In this document: positions 24,868 through 36,532 of the stretch, piece by piece
Position numbering within the stretch: position 1 is the first letter of the stretch
How the letters are laid out: the number at the start of each line of letters is the position of its first letter
DNA from: Thamnidium elegans
Taxonomy: Eukaryota > Mucoromycota > Mucoromycetes > Mucorales > Mucoraceae
Assembly: GCA_025201345.1 (NCBI GenBank)
Contig: JAIXMG010000021.1
Coordinates: 124,001-188,000 of the forward strand
Length of the DNA: 64,000 bases
Direction of reading: 5' to 3'
Notes under the pieces: model-generated
The model's database searches: none
The model's input: only the letters and a program-made list of their open reading frames with translations
Told to the model about the DNA's origin: nothing
Translations under genes and position numbers: made by a program

Positions 24868-26135
24868 TTATTTGGAGATGGTCACCTGTTCAGAAACAAC
24901 TTCGTTTACGTCGTTTTGTTGTTGTTGTTGTTCTAAATCAGCAGTGGTACCAGCTTCATGTTGACGACCGTGCATCAACTCTAAACGCTCACGTTCGGCG
25001 GTTTCTTTATCAAAGGTACCAATAGCGGGTTCGGGGGTAGGAAAAATATGGTAAATGGCGATACCCAAAATAATGACAGCGTAGGCAAAAGGGTACATGA
25101 CAGTAATATGATAGCCAAATAAACCAATACCAAAGATCAAGCCATAAAAGTTACTGGTAAGCAAAGACAAGTTGTACAGTACAGCGCTACCTAAACGGAA
25201 CATGACAGGCGCAAGAGAATAAAGTACACACATGCACACAGTATAAACAATGACTAAACCAACGGCTTCAGGGTTACTTGAGAAGGCAGCAAATTCATTG
25301 CGTTCCAAGATCATTAATTGAATAAAATTAATGATGGTAGCAAAAAAGGTAAACATACCAATGACTTCATAAATAGGATGTTTACGGGCCATTAATTCTT
25401 CGCCTACGTTGGAGAAACCGTACAGGGTAGCGCCCAACAAACAAAACAAATCTCCCTTGACAGCATCCACAGCAGCATAGTCTTTGCCTTCCATAATATC
25501 ACTGGCAATTAACATGCCCATGCCACCTAAAGCAATCAACACACCCACGTATTGAACCCAACGGTAGCGGATCTTCATGAAAAAGAAGGACAAGATCATG
25601 CAGACAGGTGTACTCCAGCAGTTTAAAAGCATAGCAGATAATAACGAAGTATACTGATAAGCCTTGACAACAAAATAATTTCCTTCTACGTCGATAGCAC
25701 CCAAGATAAGATAATACAAAGCACGACGTCTAAATTGAAGCAGCCAACCCCGGATACCTCTTTTATAGATAGCGTAACCATTATAAATAACAGCTAAAGA
25801 TGCACTATTATTTTCGGGAAAATGATTAGAATAGAGTCGTCTTTTTTTTTTTTTTTTTTTTTTTATGTGCAATTTAAAGATACTTTACTAGACTAAAAAA
25901 GTTTGGGTGGTGGGAGCAGCAAAGTCATAAGACATGCCTAGCTTTGTAGTTGTTACATTGGTGCCAGTAATACACAAAGAGAGGACTATCTTGATAAGGT
26001 AAATATTTATCCTTTTTTTTATTTATTTTTTTATTTATTTTTACCTTGGCCCAAAATCAAAACTTTAAAGAACTTTGGATCCTTCAAAAACTCGAACCTT
26101 TTTTTCCAGCTTTTTCTTTCCGTTTGTTGCATCAT
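24868..26135 (-). CDS. SLC35F1/F2-type (DUF914) membrane transporter
   Basis: Drug/metabolite-transporter superfamily protein with about ten membrane helices; the substrate is unknown for most fungal members. I reconstruct three exons. The first opens at the ATG at 26135 (MMQQTERKSWKKRF) and ends in LKDPKFFKVLILGQ. Then VLSLCITGTNVTTTKLGMSY follows, then AAPTTQTFLVY, then ASLAVIYNGYAIYKRG. The big exon holds GNYFVVKAYQYTSLLSAMLL, then CMILSFFFMKIRYRWVQYVG, then ALGGMGMLIASD and CLLGATLYGFSNVGEELMAR, all typical of SLC35F. The tail is acidic and Gln-rich and ends at 24868. A poly-A run that could pass as a separate start (MHIKKKK) is best read as intron. Confidence 0.9.
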
Positions 26136-26276
26136 TTTTTAAAGAATAAAGAGAAGAAAGAAAGAAGAGGAAAAAAGAAAAAAAAAATATTTTTTTTCAT
26201 CTATTTTATAGTTCAGATCGAAAATAGAAAGAAAAAGCCAGATAAGGAAAAAGAAAAACGAGAAAGTTTTTTTTTT

Positions 26277-26912
26277 CATACTCTCAAATCGCACATTTTT
26301 TGAACTTAATGGTACATTATACTCGAACAGAATTTGAACTTAATTTGGAACACTTCTCAAACTTCAATTGGGAACACACTGTCGGCTTTTTTTTTTTTTT
26401 TTTTTTTTTTACCTGAGGACCTTAATTTTTTATAAGATCCATTGGACATCATGGACAAACAGATATCCTGAGATGAAAGGCTTTTTATCTTACCACGGAC
26501 AATGCCCTCGATTCATTCATCGAGTGAAGAAAGTGAGATGGTAGAGAATAGAAACGAATGCTATAAATGCGTATATCTTCCTCCTTACTCTTCAGAATTG
26601 AATCCAATTGAGCAATTATGGGCTATTGTTAAGCATAAAAGTAAAGCATAATCAACTTATGGAGTCTGAAACGCTCACGTAAAGAATAACTGAAGCTCTC
26701 ATCTTGTCAACATTACTCAACACTCTAAAATCATTTTGAAAAATGCTTAAACAAAGCCCCTCTACTATTTAAAAAAAAATACTTTTGTATTAATTTCAAA
26801 AATTGTTTAGATTGGGGTTCACATTGTGTTCGAATTGAATTGGTTGAATGTTCCATTTTATTTTCGAGTAATGTATCATCAAATTCAAAAAATGTACGAT
26901 TTGAGAGTGTAA
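26277..26912 (+). mobile_element. Decayed Tc1/mariner-type element with long degenerate inverted repeats
   Basis: A relic of a DDE transposase C-terminus lies at about 26438-26740 on the plus strand: the block VYLPPYSSELNPIEQLWAIV near 26571-26630 is the classic catalytic-end signature, preceded by a trace of the DNA (Asp-Asn-Ala) motif near 26500. Stops and frame breaks show it is dead. About 60-100 bp at each side are imperfect inverted copies: CTCTCAAATCGCACATTTTT at 26281-26300 against its complement at about 26888-26906. Within the left repeat, GAAC motifs recur every 11-12 bases from about 26302 to 26372. The element lies between the 5' ends of the SLC35F gene and the 3' end of TBP. Confidence 0.7.
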
Positions 26913-27033
26913 GCACTGTAATTATATTTATATATTTATTTTTTTTTTACTTAGCAAAAGGAGGGAAAGATTTGTACATTTTGAAAAAAAAAAAATTTTT
27001 TTTGGAGGCTTTTTTTTTCTTTTTTTTTTTTTT

Positions 27034-28031
27034 TTATGGCTTACGGAATTCAGTAAGAACAGGATATATAGCTTGGAAAGCTTGATAGATTTCTTCACGC
27101 ACTTTTGCACCAGTCAAGACAATTTTACCAGAAACAAAGATTAATAATACAATCTTTGGTTTCACCATACGATAAATAAGGCCTGGAAACAATTCAGGTT
27201 CATACTAACAAAAAAAAAAAATTGGTAAGATTCATAACACGTAAAAACACGTACACACGTAAAATAAAACAAAAAAAAAATATACTTACAGAACTAAAGT
27301 GACCATGAGAATAAGCTAAACCTTCCAATCGAATAGGAAACTTGACATCACAAGAACCAACGATATTTTGAATTTTAAAGTCTGTAAATTTAGCTTGGAA
27401 GCCCAATTTTTGAATAATACGAGCGTATTTACGAGCAGCCAACTTTGAATCATCTTCAGATTTAGCACCAGTCACTACCATTTTACCAGAAGCGAAAATT
27501 AATGCTGTTGTCTTTGGATCACGAATACGCATAATCACGGCTGCAAAACGCTTTTTTTTTCAAAAAAGAAAGTGTTTAGATCACAATGACAAAAACAGTT
27601 TTCTTTTTTTTTTTAAAAAAAAAATCTCTTTTTTTTTTCTTTCTCGCAAAAGAGAGAAAAAAAAAAAAAGGGATTTAGTTTTATGAGTAAACTTTTTAAG
27701 TTACCTTTGGATTGTATTCAGCATTACGAGCATGAAGAGCGATGGTTTTAAGATCTAAACGACAATCCAAATTTACAGTAGCGACAATATTTCTAATAAC
27801 AAAATAAGTTTTTACGTTAAAAAATAAAAAATAAAAAAATACTCACTGTAAAGTAGGTGTAATACCAGCTACGGCATAAGGATTAGCGTCTCTACTAGGT
27901 GTAGGAGCATCGATTGGTGCAGGAGTCGAAGGAAGAGCGAAAGGAGTTGAATTATGGAGTGGAGTAGGAATAGATGGTGTCTGCATAGCAGGTGTTGCCA
28001 TTGAAGGTGTAGCAATGTTGAATCCAGACAT
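27034..28031 (-). CDS. SPT15: TATA-box-binding protein (TBP)
   Basis: General factor for RNA polymerases I, II and III. The start ATG at 28031 opens [20 protein letters not shown], a Pro/Thr/Ser-rich N-terminal region ending at TPTLQ. The saddle domain follows: [76 protein letters not shown], then the second repeat [20 protein letters not shown] and [13 protein letters not shown], ending VLTEFRKP at 27034. Both pseudo-repeats are complete. Introns interrupt after TLQ, after NAEYNPK and after SHGHFSS. Several introns carry long poly-T runs. No anomalies. Confidence 0.97.
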
Positions 28032-28756
28032 TATTACTATAAAATTTATACAAGTGAAGAAAAAAAGAGAGGGGGAATATACAGTGGTTGATTCTTCGTT
28101 TATTTGATTGGTGTGCTTTGTTGAGATATTTTTCTGCAGTAGCAAATCAATCAAGAGTAAGAAAGAAAAAAAAAAAAAAAAAAAAAAAAAGTGTGAAAAA
28201 GCGGAATAAAGTGCGAAAAAACTGAAAAAAAAAATTGATTTTGTTCATCATTGGGTCCTATTTATATCTTTTGAATGTGACTTGCAAAATATACACCAAT
28301 CAAGCACTAGTTTCACCTTTTCATTCTTTTTTTCTCTCTGTTGTGAATTATGTTTGATTAAATCATGGTTTAAATGAAACCCTTTATTTATTTTTTAATT
28401 ATGTAGTAGGGTTAAAAATGCTAATTTAAAATCAAGCTTACCTTGCAACATAAAATGAGTTTACAAGTGAATAAGACTGGCAAAAGAAGAAGAAAGAAAG
28501 AAATCACGATCGTCATTGTGGTACAAAGTGTTGTACCAACTCGTTCAAAATTTATTTATTAAAGTAGCACTCCAGGCTTCTCTTTTATTCCATGTTAAAC
28601 AATGCATAATAAAAAGGTAACATGATGCCCTTCTTGTGTAATCATCAACAAACAATAGTGTATAAATATATATAGTTTTCGCCCCTTCTTTTATCTCTTT
28701 TTTTTTCTTTATCTCTTTTTTTTATTTTTTTTATTTTTTTTTATTTTTAATCAAGT
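28032..28756. other. Divergent promoter region between TBP and VAM7
   Basis: About 725 bases upstream of both genes. It carries a long poly-A tract near 28167-28190, GTGCGAAAAA/GTGTGAAAAA words near 28192-28220, and T-rich DNA directly before the VAM7 ATG. No ORF of note. Confidence 0.5.
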
Positions 28757-29872
28757 ATGAGTCAGGATTCTATTCAAGCCATTTTTATAAAGCAAACAGA
28801 AACACGTAATGAAGGTAAATCATATACAGCATACCGTATTGATATTCAAGCAGCAGTGAGACACTGGCATATCTGGAAACGGTACTCAGACTTTGTTCGG
28901 CTTCATCAACAGTTGACTGAATCGTTTCCAGGCAACTGTATACCAGCACAGCTACCACAAAAAAGAATTTTCCCACCTACATTTTCTGCACCTGATCGAG
29001 TAGAAGATCGTAGACAAGGATTAGAGGATTACTTGCGTACGATTCAAAGTTGCCGTGATGATCGGTGGCGTAAAACAGATATCTGGGTAGATTTTTTGGC
29101 TTTACCTATTACCGGCGAAAAGAAGAAGGAAATGTTTTCGTTCGGATCTTGGTTGGATGAATACGACGATTTGCTTTCTTTATCAAGAGAGATTCGGTCC
29201 TTGATCAGTAGTCGAAACGCGCATCAAAGTCAACATGAGGTTTCAGATGCATTAAGATGTGAAGTCAAAGCTAAAAAAGATTTAATGTCGCTTTCTGCTA
29301 GGCTTGGTAACTTGGAATCTAGTTTATCCGATCAAAGGAAGGATACCATTGTTGAAGGTGAAGAAAGAAGACGTGAAGATAAATTAAGTAGCTTAAAATC
29401 AGAAAGAGATGTACTGGTTCAATTGATTAATGTCACAAGACAGGATTTAACAAATAAGAAACCAACCTTAAAAAAGACAAAACCTGCTGCTTCCTCCGCT
29501 GCTTTGTTAGGCGAAGATCGCTCTTACGGCGATATTGGGTTTGATAACTTGAAAAGAACCAAAACTGTGCCTTCTTCTGCTCCCAGACAAGGTCGCGCGT
29601 TTGGCAATGCTTTGAAACAATTACAAGAAACTGAAGCAACAAAAGGATTAGATAATAAAGAATTGCTATCCTATCAAACGCAAGTCATGAAGGACCAAGA
29701 TTTACACGTAGAGCAATTTAGCCAACTCTTGTCTCGTCAAAAGGAAATCGGCCTTGCCATCAATTATGAACTAGAGAATCAAATCGATGTATTAGAGAGT
29801 CTTGATATCCAAGTAGATAATACTTCTACTAAATTAGCTTTTGCAAACAAAAAGTTATCAAAGATTAAATAA
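28757..29872 (+). CDS. VAM7: Vacuolar Qc-SNARE with PX domain (Vam7)
   Basis: Soluble SNARE for homotypic vacuole and late-endosome fusion; it binds PI3P through its PX domain. A single exon gives 371 residues. The PX domain spans about residues 5-120: SYTAYRIDIQ, KRYSDFVRLHQQLTESFPG (the PI3P-binding Arg-Tyr-Ser), RIFPPTFSAPDRVEDRRQGL and LEDYLRTIQSC. The middle is a charged coiled coil. The C-terminal SNARE helix (about 305-368) reads QDLHVEQFSQLLSRQKEIGL, then AINYELENQIDVLESLD with the central-layer Gln. There is no membrane anchor, as expected for Vam7. Vps34, maker of PI3P, is at the left end of this window; the link is functional, not positional. Confidence 0.93.
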   Translation: MSQDSIQAIFIKQTETRNEGKSYTAYRIDIQAAVRHWHIWKRYSDFVRLHQQLTESFPGNCIPAQLPQKRIFPPTFSAPDRVEDRRQGLEDYLRTIQSCRDDRWRKTDIWVDFLALPITGEKKKEMFSFGSWLDEYDDLLSLSREIRSLISSRNAHQSQHEVSDALRCEVKAKKDLMSLSARLGNLESSLSDQRKDTIVEGEERRREDKLSSLKSERDVLVQLINVTRQDLTNKKPTLKKTKPAASSAALLGEDRSYGDIGFDNLKRTKTVPSSAPRQGRAFGNALKQLQETEATKGLDNKELLSYQTQVMKDQDLHVEQFSQLLSRQKEIGLAINYELENQIDVLESLDIQVDNTSTKLAFANKKLSKIK

Positions 29873-29962
29873 GTGACTTGTTTTTTTACTAAAAATAAAA
29901 ATAAAAATAAAAAAATATTTCTTAGCTTTATACCTGTTTTCTCTCATTCTTTTTTTTTTGTC

Positions 29963-31476
29963 ATGTCTGATCCTATTACACCAGGTGTAAAGAAAACTAC
30001 AAGACGTTTTGCTCCTGTAAAGAGAGGTGCTAGTAAAAGTGCGGCCGGTTTAAAGCGTGAAGAAGCTGCTGCTGCTGCCGCCGTTACGGCTGCTGGTAGT
30101 ACCGATACCTCTGCTCCTTCCAAGTCAACAGAAGACGCTGCTAAACCAGCTGCTGATGGAGCTGAACACGCCAAATCTTCTCCTATTGGCACCATTCGTC
30201 CTGAATCAAGTGGTTCTGGTCGTTTACAAAGTGTGAATGAAGGACAAAAGACACGAGGCGGTGCCGCCAAGGTAATATATATATATATCTGACTTAGCCC
30301 CCATACTCACAAAAACTTTCTTGCAGATGAAATTTAAGCCTACTATTCCTCACAAGAGAAACAAGAAGGAAGTGTACGTGAATTTGATTTTAATCCTAGT
30401 CTGGTTTTTATTAACGCCTTTTTTTTTTTTGCAGGTCTACTTCGACTATTGATGAAGCACTTAATTCAAAGCTAGGTTTCAATGGTGAAAGAGGAAGAGG
30501 ACGTGGACGCGGAAGAGGAGAAAGAGGCGGTAGAGGTAGAGGTCGTGGACGTGGATTGATTATTGTAGAAGAGTCCAGTGCATCCGGTATTTTCTCTTTA
30601 GGTCCGTCCGCTGTATCCAGAGGAAGACCTGGATTTGGAGGAGGTGGATTTGCTTCATATGGCGGCGATGTACCTACGAGAGCAGAGGGGGATGACGAGA
30701 ATTCTGATATGGTAGAGATGTTTACAAGCGATATTGGAAGAGATAAGCCAGTGACATACAGACATGTATCTCGTCTTGAAGGTGACGTTGATCCAGTTAC
30801 ACTTGCACAACCTATCGGTAAAATTCCTTGGATGGCAATCAAATCTAAAAAGCCTGAAGTTGTGCAATTAGAAAGCACAGTAAAGATAGAAGCAGTGGAT
30901 GGAATGGATACAGATGAACCTATTACTGAAGTGAAAGAAGTTCCGGTTGAAGAAGAAGAGGTTATAGAGTTACCTAAGGTATATATGGATAGTGATTCAC
31001 CAGCACAAAATATTTTTGCCCTGGATGAAAGAGAACGTCTTGTTTGTGTTGCAGAAGAAGAATTATTATATTTCCAACTTCCTACAGTTGTACCTGTATT
31101 TGAAAAATCAAAAGAAGATGAAGTGATGGACGAAGTGAAAACAGAGAATATAGAAGGAGAGAACGATTTACCTGCTTCTGCAAAGAAATCTACTTTAGAA
31201 GATGCTATGGCTAACCTTGATTTACAAGATATGCCAAATGGTGAAATTGGTAGATTGATTATTTACAAGAGCGGAAAAATGAAGATGAAGTTGGGTAATA
31301 TCTTGCTCGATGTGAATCAAGGTATGCAATCTAATTTCCTTGAAAATGTTATGGTCGTTGATCATGAAAGTGAAGAAACGAAAAAGGCCATTGAATTGGG
31401 TCATATTGTACAAAAATTCGTTTGTGCTCCAAATATGGATGCACTTTTACGAGATGAAGAGGAAGCGCTACTCTAA
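29963..31476 (+). CDS. RPC53: RNA polymerase III subunit RPC4 (Rpc53)
   Basis: Pol III-specific subunit that pairs with Rpc37 and works in termination and reinitiation. The start ATG at 29963 opens MSDPITPGVKKTTRRFAPVK. Two small introns follow (after GGAAK, and near 30375-30435). The N-terminal half holds an RGRGRGRGER-type Gly/Arg block near 30490-30555. The RPC4 core shows RDKPVTYRHVSRLEGDVDPV. The conserved C-terminal dimerisation part reads GEIGRLIIYKSGKMKMKLGN and VNQGMQSNFLENVMVVDHES, ending near 31476. An acidic stretch (EEEEVIEL) lies between. The gene starts only 91 bases after the VAM7 stop on the same strand. Confidence 0.93.
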
Positions 31477-31551
31477 ATAAAATATACACAACAACTTTTT
31501 TTTATTATTTATTTCTTTTCTCTCTTTTTCTTATATATATATATATTCACC

Positions 31552-32494
31552 ATGTGGACAGTGTTGTTAAGTTCGACATGCATACTGTCTTTATTGACGT
31601 ATGCTTATTTTAGTATTGCACAGTTCCAAGAAATATTACCTTTCAGTACCAATAACATTGTCATTGTGACAGCTCATCCTGATGATGAATGTATGTTTTT
31701 TGGTCCTACCATTACTTGTTTGCGTACCCTTACAAGGAGCCGTATACACGTGTTATGTTTATCCACAGGAAACGCTGACGGTTTAGGTTCGATTCGTAAA
31801 AAGGAATTAGTGAAAAGTTGTCAAACTTTGGGTATTCAAGCCTCTCATGTTAAGTCGATAGAAAACCCGTAAGAAAACCACGATTTGAGAAAGTTTTTTT
31901 TAGTTAAAAAAATAGTTTTTTTTTTTTTTTTTTTCATTAGTGGTTTACAAGATGGTATGCAAAACAAGTGGGATTCTGAATTGATTTCAGAAATTATTAA
32001 AGAATATGTTGTGAAACAAAAGATTGATACAGTAAGTTATTTTATGTGTTGTGGTTTATCTGTTTGCTAAGTTAAAATGTTTTAATAGATTATTACATTT
32101 GATGGGCACGGTGTATCTGGTCACGTTAATCATATTTCAAGTTATAATGGAGCAAAGTAGGTTTTTTTTTTATAATATAAAATATATGCACTAAACGATA
32201 ATCAATTAAAGACATTACGTTAATATGAACCCAAACATCAAATTATATCGACTTGTATCAATTCCGTTAGTACGTAAATACATTGGCATCATGGATTTAG
32301 TATTACCAATAAGGAATACGGATAAAACTACATTTATTTCTTCTCCCTTTGCTTACCTGACAACACATAAAGCAATGCGTCAACATAAAAGTCAATTAGT
32401 TTGGTTTAGATGGCTATACGTCACTTTTTCAAGATACATGTTTGTAAATGACTTGGTATTGGATAGTAATTCGAACGGATTACAAACAAAATAA
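31552..32494 (+). CDS. GPI12: N-acetylglucosaminyl-phosphatidylinositol de-N-acetylase (PIG-L/GPI12)
   Basis: Catalyses the second step of GPI-anchor synthesis on the cytosolic face of the ER. The start ATG at 31552 opens a hydrophobic anchor (TVLLSSTCILSLLTYAYF), as in PIG-L. The zinc and catalytic motif AHPDDECMFFGP is at about residues 40-51. VLCLSTGNADGLGSIRKKEL follows. After introns come IITFDGHGVSGHVNHISSY with the HxxH pair, then the C-terminal part with LVSIPLVRKYIGIMDL. Three introns are inferred. The first is mostly poly-T (about 31918-31935). Length is near 250 residues, normal for the family. Confidence 0.94.
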
Positions 32495-32638
32495 TAAAAA
32501 AAAAAAATTTAGTAGCCTTTTGAAAAAAAAAAAAGCCTATTTATTTTTTTCGCTTTTAGAACAAACAACTTTTTTTTATATATCTCTTTTTCTTTTCTTT
32601 CTTTCTTTAATAATATTCCGACTAATACAAAAATAATA

Positions 32639-33364
32639 ATGAACGCAACAGAAGATAAAAGTAAGAGAAAAAGAGACTTAAGATATTGTATATTCATATT
32701 TCCTTCTTTTTTTTTTTTTGGTAGGCGAAAAAAAGTATCAGGACTATAAAAAGAGAATACGAGAAATAGAAGAAGTGTGTGTTTATTTTTGTTTCCATAA
32801 CTACCCTTTCCTTACTGATAACAACCACTTTTTTGTTAGGAAAACGAAAATATTGGTTCTCAATTAGCTAAAGCACGCCATCATATTAAGCGTCTTCGAG
32901 TAGAAAGAATGTAAACATGTCAAAAAAAATATTTTTTTTTTATCGGTTCACGTCAACTTACTCTCTCTCTTTTAAATTTTTTCTAGTGTTTTATTAGAAG
33001 AAATTGACGATTTAAGACAAGGACGTTCATCTCGTATTAAAAAGTCTAATGGTGCTGAAAGTGATTCAGAAATGTCCATTTCAGAATCTATTATTGTAAA
33101 TGTTTATTCTTTTTTTTATATATAAAAGAAACGCTAATATTTTTTTTTTAGTCTGATGTGAAAGGAGTAAGAAAGAATGCTGCAGCAACCCCCAGAAAGA
33201 AGAGAGATCCTAATGCGCCTAAAGGCCCTGGTAATGTCTTCTTTCTTTATTGTCGTATGGAACGTGATAATATTAAGGACGAAGTACCTAACGAAAGTTT
33301 GGGTGAAGTAACTCGATTGCTTGGTCAAAAATGGAAGGCTTTACCTAAAGAAGAAAAACAGGTT

Positions 33365-33399
<35 letters not shown>

Positions 33400-33746
33400 C
33401 GTTCGTCACTAATATTTTATAATAGAAATATTATGACATTTATAAAAAAGAGCAAGAAGAGTATGAATCTGCTATGAAGAGCTATACAGCTGCTGGTGGA
33501 GGATTAGAAGGTGCCGCTGCTGTTGAAGCAGCAAATAAAGTCAAACAAGAAGGCAAATTAGACGAGTCTGATGAAGAAGAAATTGATATGCTTCAAGATG
33601 ATGACGATGAAGATATTGAAGATTTAGATGAGGAGATTGAACAAGAGATTGAAGCAAATAAGAATCATCTTCATTCCATTGTATCACCACCTTCATCAAT
33701 AGCCACTGATCCCATGCCTGAAACTCAAGATCATGTACAAATTTAG
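32639..33746 (+). CDS. NHP10: HMG-box protein Nhp10-like (INO80 complex)
   Basis: Likely fungal Nhp10 homologue, an INO80 chromatin-remodelling subunit that binds DNA ends and structured DNA. Six exons start at the ATG at 32639 (MNATEDKSEKKYQDYKK). The N-terminal coiled coil (NENIGSQLAKARHHIKRLR, then LLEEIDDLR) and a single HMG box (DPNAPKGPGNVFFLYCRMER, GEVTRLLGQKWKALPKEEKQ, then KYYDIYKKEQEEYE) have the same order as yeast Nhp10. An acidic tail (DESDEEEIDMLQDDDDEDIE) follows. The intron after EEKQ holds about 38 T residues (33366-33403). Plain HMGB/Nhp6 is excluded by the N-terminal coiled coil and tail. Confidence 0.85.
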
Positions 33747-33854
33747 AGATTTAGAAAGAAAATTTTTTTTATTGTCATTCTTTAACAAAGTCTCTCTTTT
33801 TTTTTTCTTCTTTTTTTTTTTTTTTCTTCTTTTCTTCACTCTTTATTTTATTTT

Positions 33855-34683
33855 TTAGTTGATTGGTTTAATCTATATTTTTTTGTTTTTTTTAAAAAAA
33901 AGAAAAAAGAAAAAAGGACAAGATTAGTTAGAGATACTTGTAAACACACACACATATATTATAATAAAGCTTTTTTTTTACCTTGAAATGCAGTGAAATT
34001 AAAGAGAACACAAATGCCTTCAAGTCTTGAACAAGATAATAAAAGGCACGTAAACCTTCAGGGTCTTTACTATCTTGTACTTCAACAAGTGAACTTAACT
34101 TGGAAGTCTACAGAAAAAAAAAAAAAAAAAAAGTTAGTTTACACGAATAAAAAAAAAACTTGCATCTACTTGCCTCGAAAGAAATATGTTCATTACCAAG
34201 ACGGATTTCGATTTCTTGACTACCAACTACATTCTTAGTAGGCCATTGACTATCATCTTCCCTATTAAACCATTTCATACCGCAGGTTTAGTAATTGCAC
34301 AATGAAACTTACCCCCTCCCCTTCTCCTTTTAAAACTTACTTCATAACTTCACTGTCTTCAATAATTCTCTTTAACTCTTCAATGACAGCTGAACTTACG
34401 TGCACTAAAAAAAGTGGTCTTAATAAAAAAATATAGTAGTTGTTGCGTTTTTTTCACTCACTTTCTTTTTTGATTAAGCTATCGTTTCTATAGTTTGAGT
34501 TATTGGCGTATCGACAGAGACCATCCGATCTAAATTCAAATTCTAAAAATTCATGACCATAACGTCCCTTGTGTCCAGAACTAACGAAAGAAAAGTCTTG
34601 GTTAAAAAGTTTTGACGCGTTAATAAGAGAGAGATAACAAGCGCTTACTAGTAACGAACATAAAATTCCTCTTCAGTAGCCAT
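33855..34683 (-). CDS. MAGO: Mago nashi, exon junction complex core protein
   Basis: Forms a heterodimer with Y14 in the exon junction complex, which is deposited upstream of splice junctions. The ATG at 34683 opens [12 protein letters not shown]. Next come [20 protein letters not shown], then [35 protein letters not shown] and [20 protein letters not shown]. The tail is [20 protein letters not shown] and [11 protein letters not shown]. The last exon is tiny, encoding only IKPIN before the stop at 33855. The protein matches metazoan Mago almost end to end (about 147 residues). Retention of the complex fits this intron-rich genome. It is convergent with NHP10, 108 bases apart. Confidence 0.96.
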
Positions 34684-34777
34684 TTATTTATTTTTTTAAA
34701 AAAAAAAGAAAAGAGAGAGCTAAAATAAATAACAAAAAAAAAAAAATATCACCACACTTGTAAAAGAAAGGAGCCAA

Positions 34778-35572
34778 TCAAATGTCATGATAGTCTTTTG
34801 AAACTAATTGTTGAACCAATTTAAACAAGTTGTCAAAATTCATAATTTCATAATGGTCACCAGTAATCGACATATCTAATGTGACATTGGCTTGCATTGA
34901 CTTCAAATGTTGAAACATGGCATGTGTTTGATTATCGTTAATTAATTTATCTTGACAGCTTTGAGCGAGAATGATTGGTTTATCCTGTAACAAACTAGAT
35001 GATTTGCTGGTAGCGGAAGCACAATAATAAGCAGTAGCATCAGTACCAAATGCTTGCGCAATAAAATCAAGGTACGAAGGAAAGTCTTTAAGAAGTAATG
35101 GTAAATCATAGATACCAGATACACCAAGTATACCACTGATATATGTATGGTAAGGTAATTCAGTATCTAATAACAACATACAAGCAATATGTGCACCAGC
35201 AGAATGGCCAACTAAATAGATCTCTTTATATTCTTGATACAAGCGCTTTATTCCTTCTCCAACATCTAATATATGACCAGGATGCTGAACAGACGTATCA
35301 TCATTTAAACTCAATCTATTTTTTCGGCTTAAAATACGAAACACGTCATTTATATACACTAGTTTTTACCTGTAGTTGATAGAAGCAGTATGAAACCCTT
35401 TTTCTCTGAATTTAAGAGCAAGATCCTTGTAATCTGACTTGTCTTCGGATCGCCATGCACCACCATGAATCAGGACAACAAGTGGGCTGGTATTGTCTAA
35501 CTCTGGTGCTAGATATAAATCTACTGAACGATACTTGTCGTTTTTAACTGAGCTATAGAAAACAGTATCCAT
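34778..35572 (-). CDS. BNA7: Alpha/beta-hydrolase, kynurenine formamidase-like
   Basis: Probable arylformamidase, which converts N-formylkynurenine to kynurenine in tryptophan breakdown toward NAD. The start is the ATG at 35572 (MDTVFYSSVKNDKYRSVDLY); an upstream GTG extension is less likely. The oxyanion motif LVVLIHGGAWRSEDKSDYKD and nucleophile motif IYLVGHSAGAHIACMLLL are both clear. The C-terminus holds KPIILAQSCQDKLIND (candidate acid) and ITGDHYEIMNF (catalytic His). One intron splits NYR/LSLND. Length about 248 residues matches Bna7. Other small HSL-like esterases share these motifs, so the substrate is inference. The stop lies about 95 bases upstream of the MAGO ATG, on the same strand. 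Confidence 0.75.
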
Positions 35573-35649
35573 AATAGAAAATACAGGTACCACGATTAAT
35601 TATAAAAAGAAAAAAAGAAAAAGAGAAAGATGTAGAAAAAACCGGTGGT

Positions 35650-36532
35650 TTAATTTTTGGGCTTTTTATTATTATTGTCGTCTAACGTAGCTTCTTGATC
35701 GTCTGCTTTACGTTTCAACGTATTATTTTGTAGCTTAATAGGAGCAACGGTCTTTAATATCTTTACATTATCGTGCATAAATCGCGCTGGTTGATTAAGA
35801 GCATTGTTTAACCAAGGTGCTTCAATGAAGGGTATATCTTTTGCAATTAAACGAAGTGATTCTTCTTTATTTTCCATCAACTAAAAATGCCTCAATAGGT
35901 TAACAAATATATACACACAATTGACACAGTATAATAGAAATAGTTACCTCGATTAAAATCATACTTGTTCTCTTCATACCTAATGCTTTACCCAACTTAC
36001 ACTCAGAATCAGCTGGCATAGGTACAAGTTGAACCTTTGCTAAAGCAGCCATATAGAGTATATGTTGACATAACTGCAGTGGTTTAATTTCACGTTTACA
36101 AATATAAATAACAGGCGTTGAATTGGTTTTTAAGCTACCCTTGTTTTGGATATATTGTTCCATAAATCGTGTTACTTCGTTAATGCCAATAAAAGTACGT
36201 TGAGTGATATCAGGTTCAACAAGTGTTGTTGCAGTGTTACTCTTCTTATCCTTTTTTAATGCACGACACTGCGTCTTGTATTCACCTATTGGAGTCAACA
36301 CTCTAAAAAATAACAAAAGTGTCAGTTAGGTATATATATATATATCTTTTTTTACTTGTGTTTATTACTTTAATAATTGTGTTAATACGGTTTGTCCCAA
36401 TTCAGTATGAATGGTAGGCCACTTTATAATAAAAGGTGAACCGAGCACGTTTTTATAAATCGTCTTTTTCTTTTCCGTTGCTGTTACATTACGAACATTC
36501 TTTGGGGCAACAAATGTTTTTACTATAGGCAT
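35650..36532 (-). CDS. L7Ae-like RNase P/MRP subunit, POP3/Rpp38-like
   Basis: Probable protein subunit of RNase P and RNase MRP, which process precursor tRNA and rRNA. Three exons start at the ATG at 36532 (MPIVKTFVAPKNVRNVTATE). The central part has the L7Ae-like layout: FIGINEVTRFMEQYI, PVIYICKREIKPLQLCQHIL, YMAALAKVQLVPMPADSECK, then LGKALGMKRTSMILIE. The C-terminus is basic and ends in KKPKN. The AxAxVQLVP...LGxALGMKR block is what points to Pop3/Rpp38 rather than Nhp2 or Snu13, which are much shorter. Sequence identity in this family is low, so this is a fold-level call. Confidence 0.65.

Noticed and set aside
25841..25872. Start codon MHIKKKK for the SLC35F transporter
   Set aside because: This Lys run is translated poly-A of an intron; upstream exons restore the conserved N-terminal helices in frame.
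29944..30878. Minus-strand ORFs opposite RPC4
   Set aside because: Mirror of the Ala- and Gly/Arg-rich coding DNA; no independent support.
34778..36532. Possible metabolic gene cluster around the kynurenine formamidase-like gene
   Set aside because: Neighbours are Mago nashi and an RNase P-like protein; no other tryptophan or NAD gene is near.
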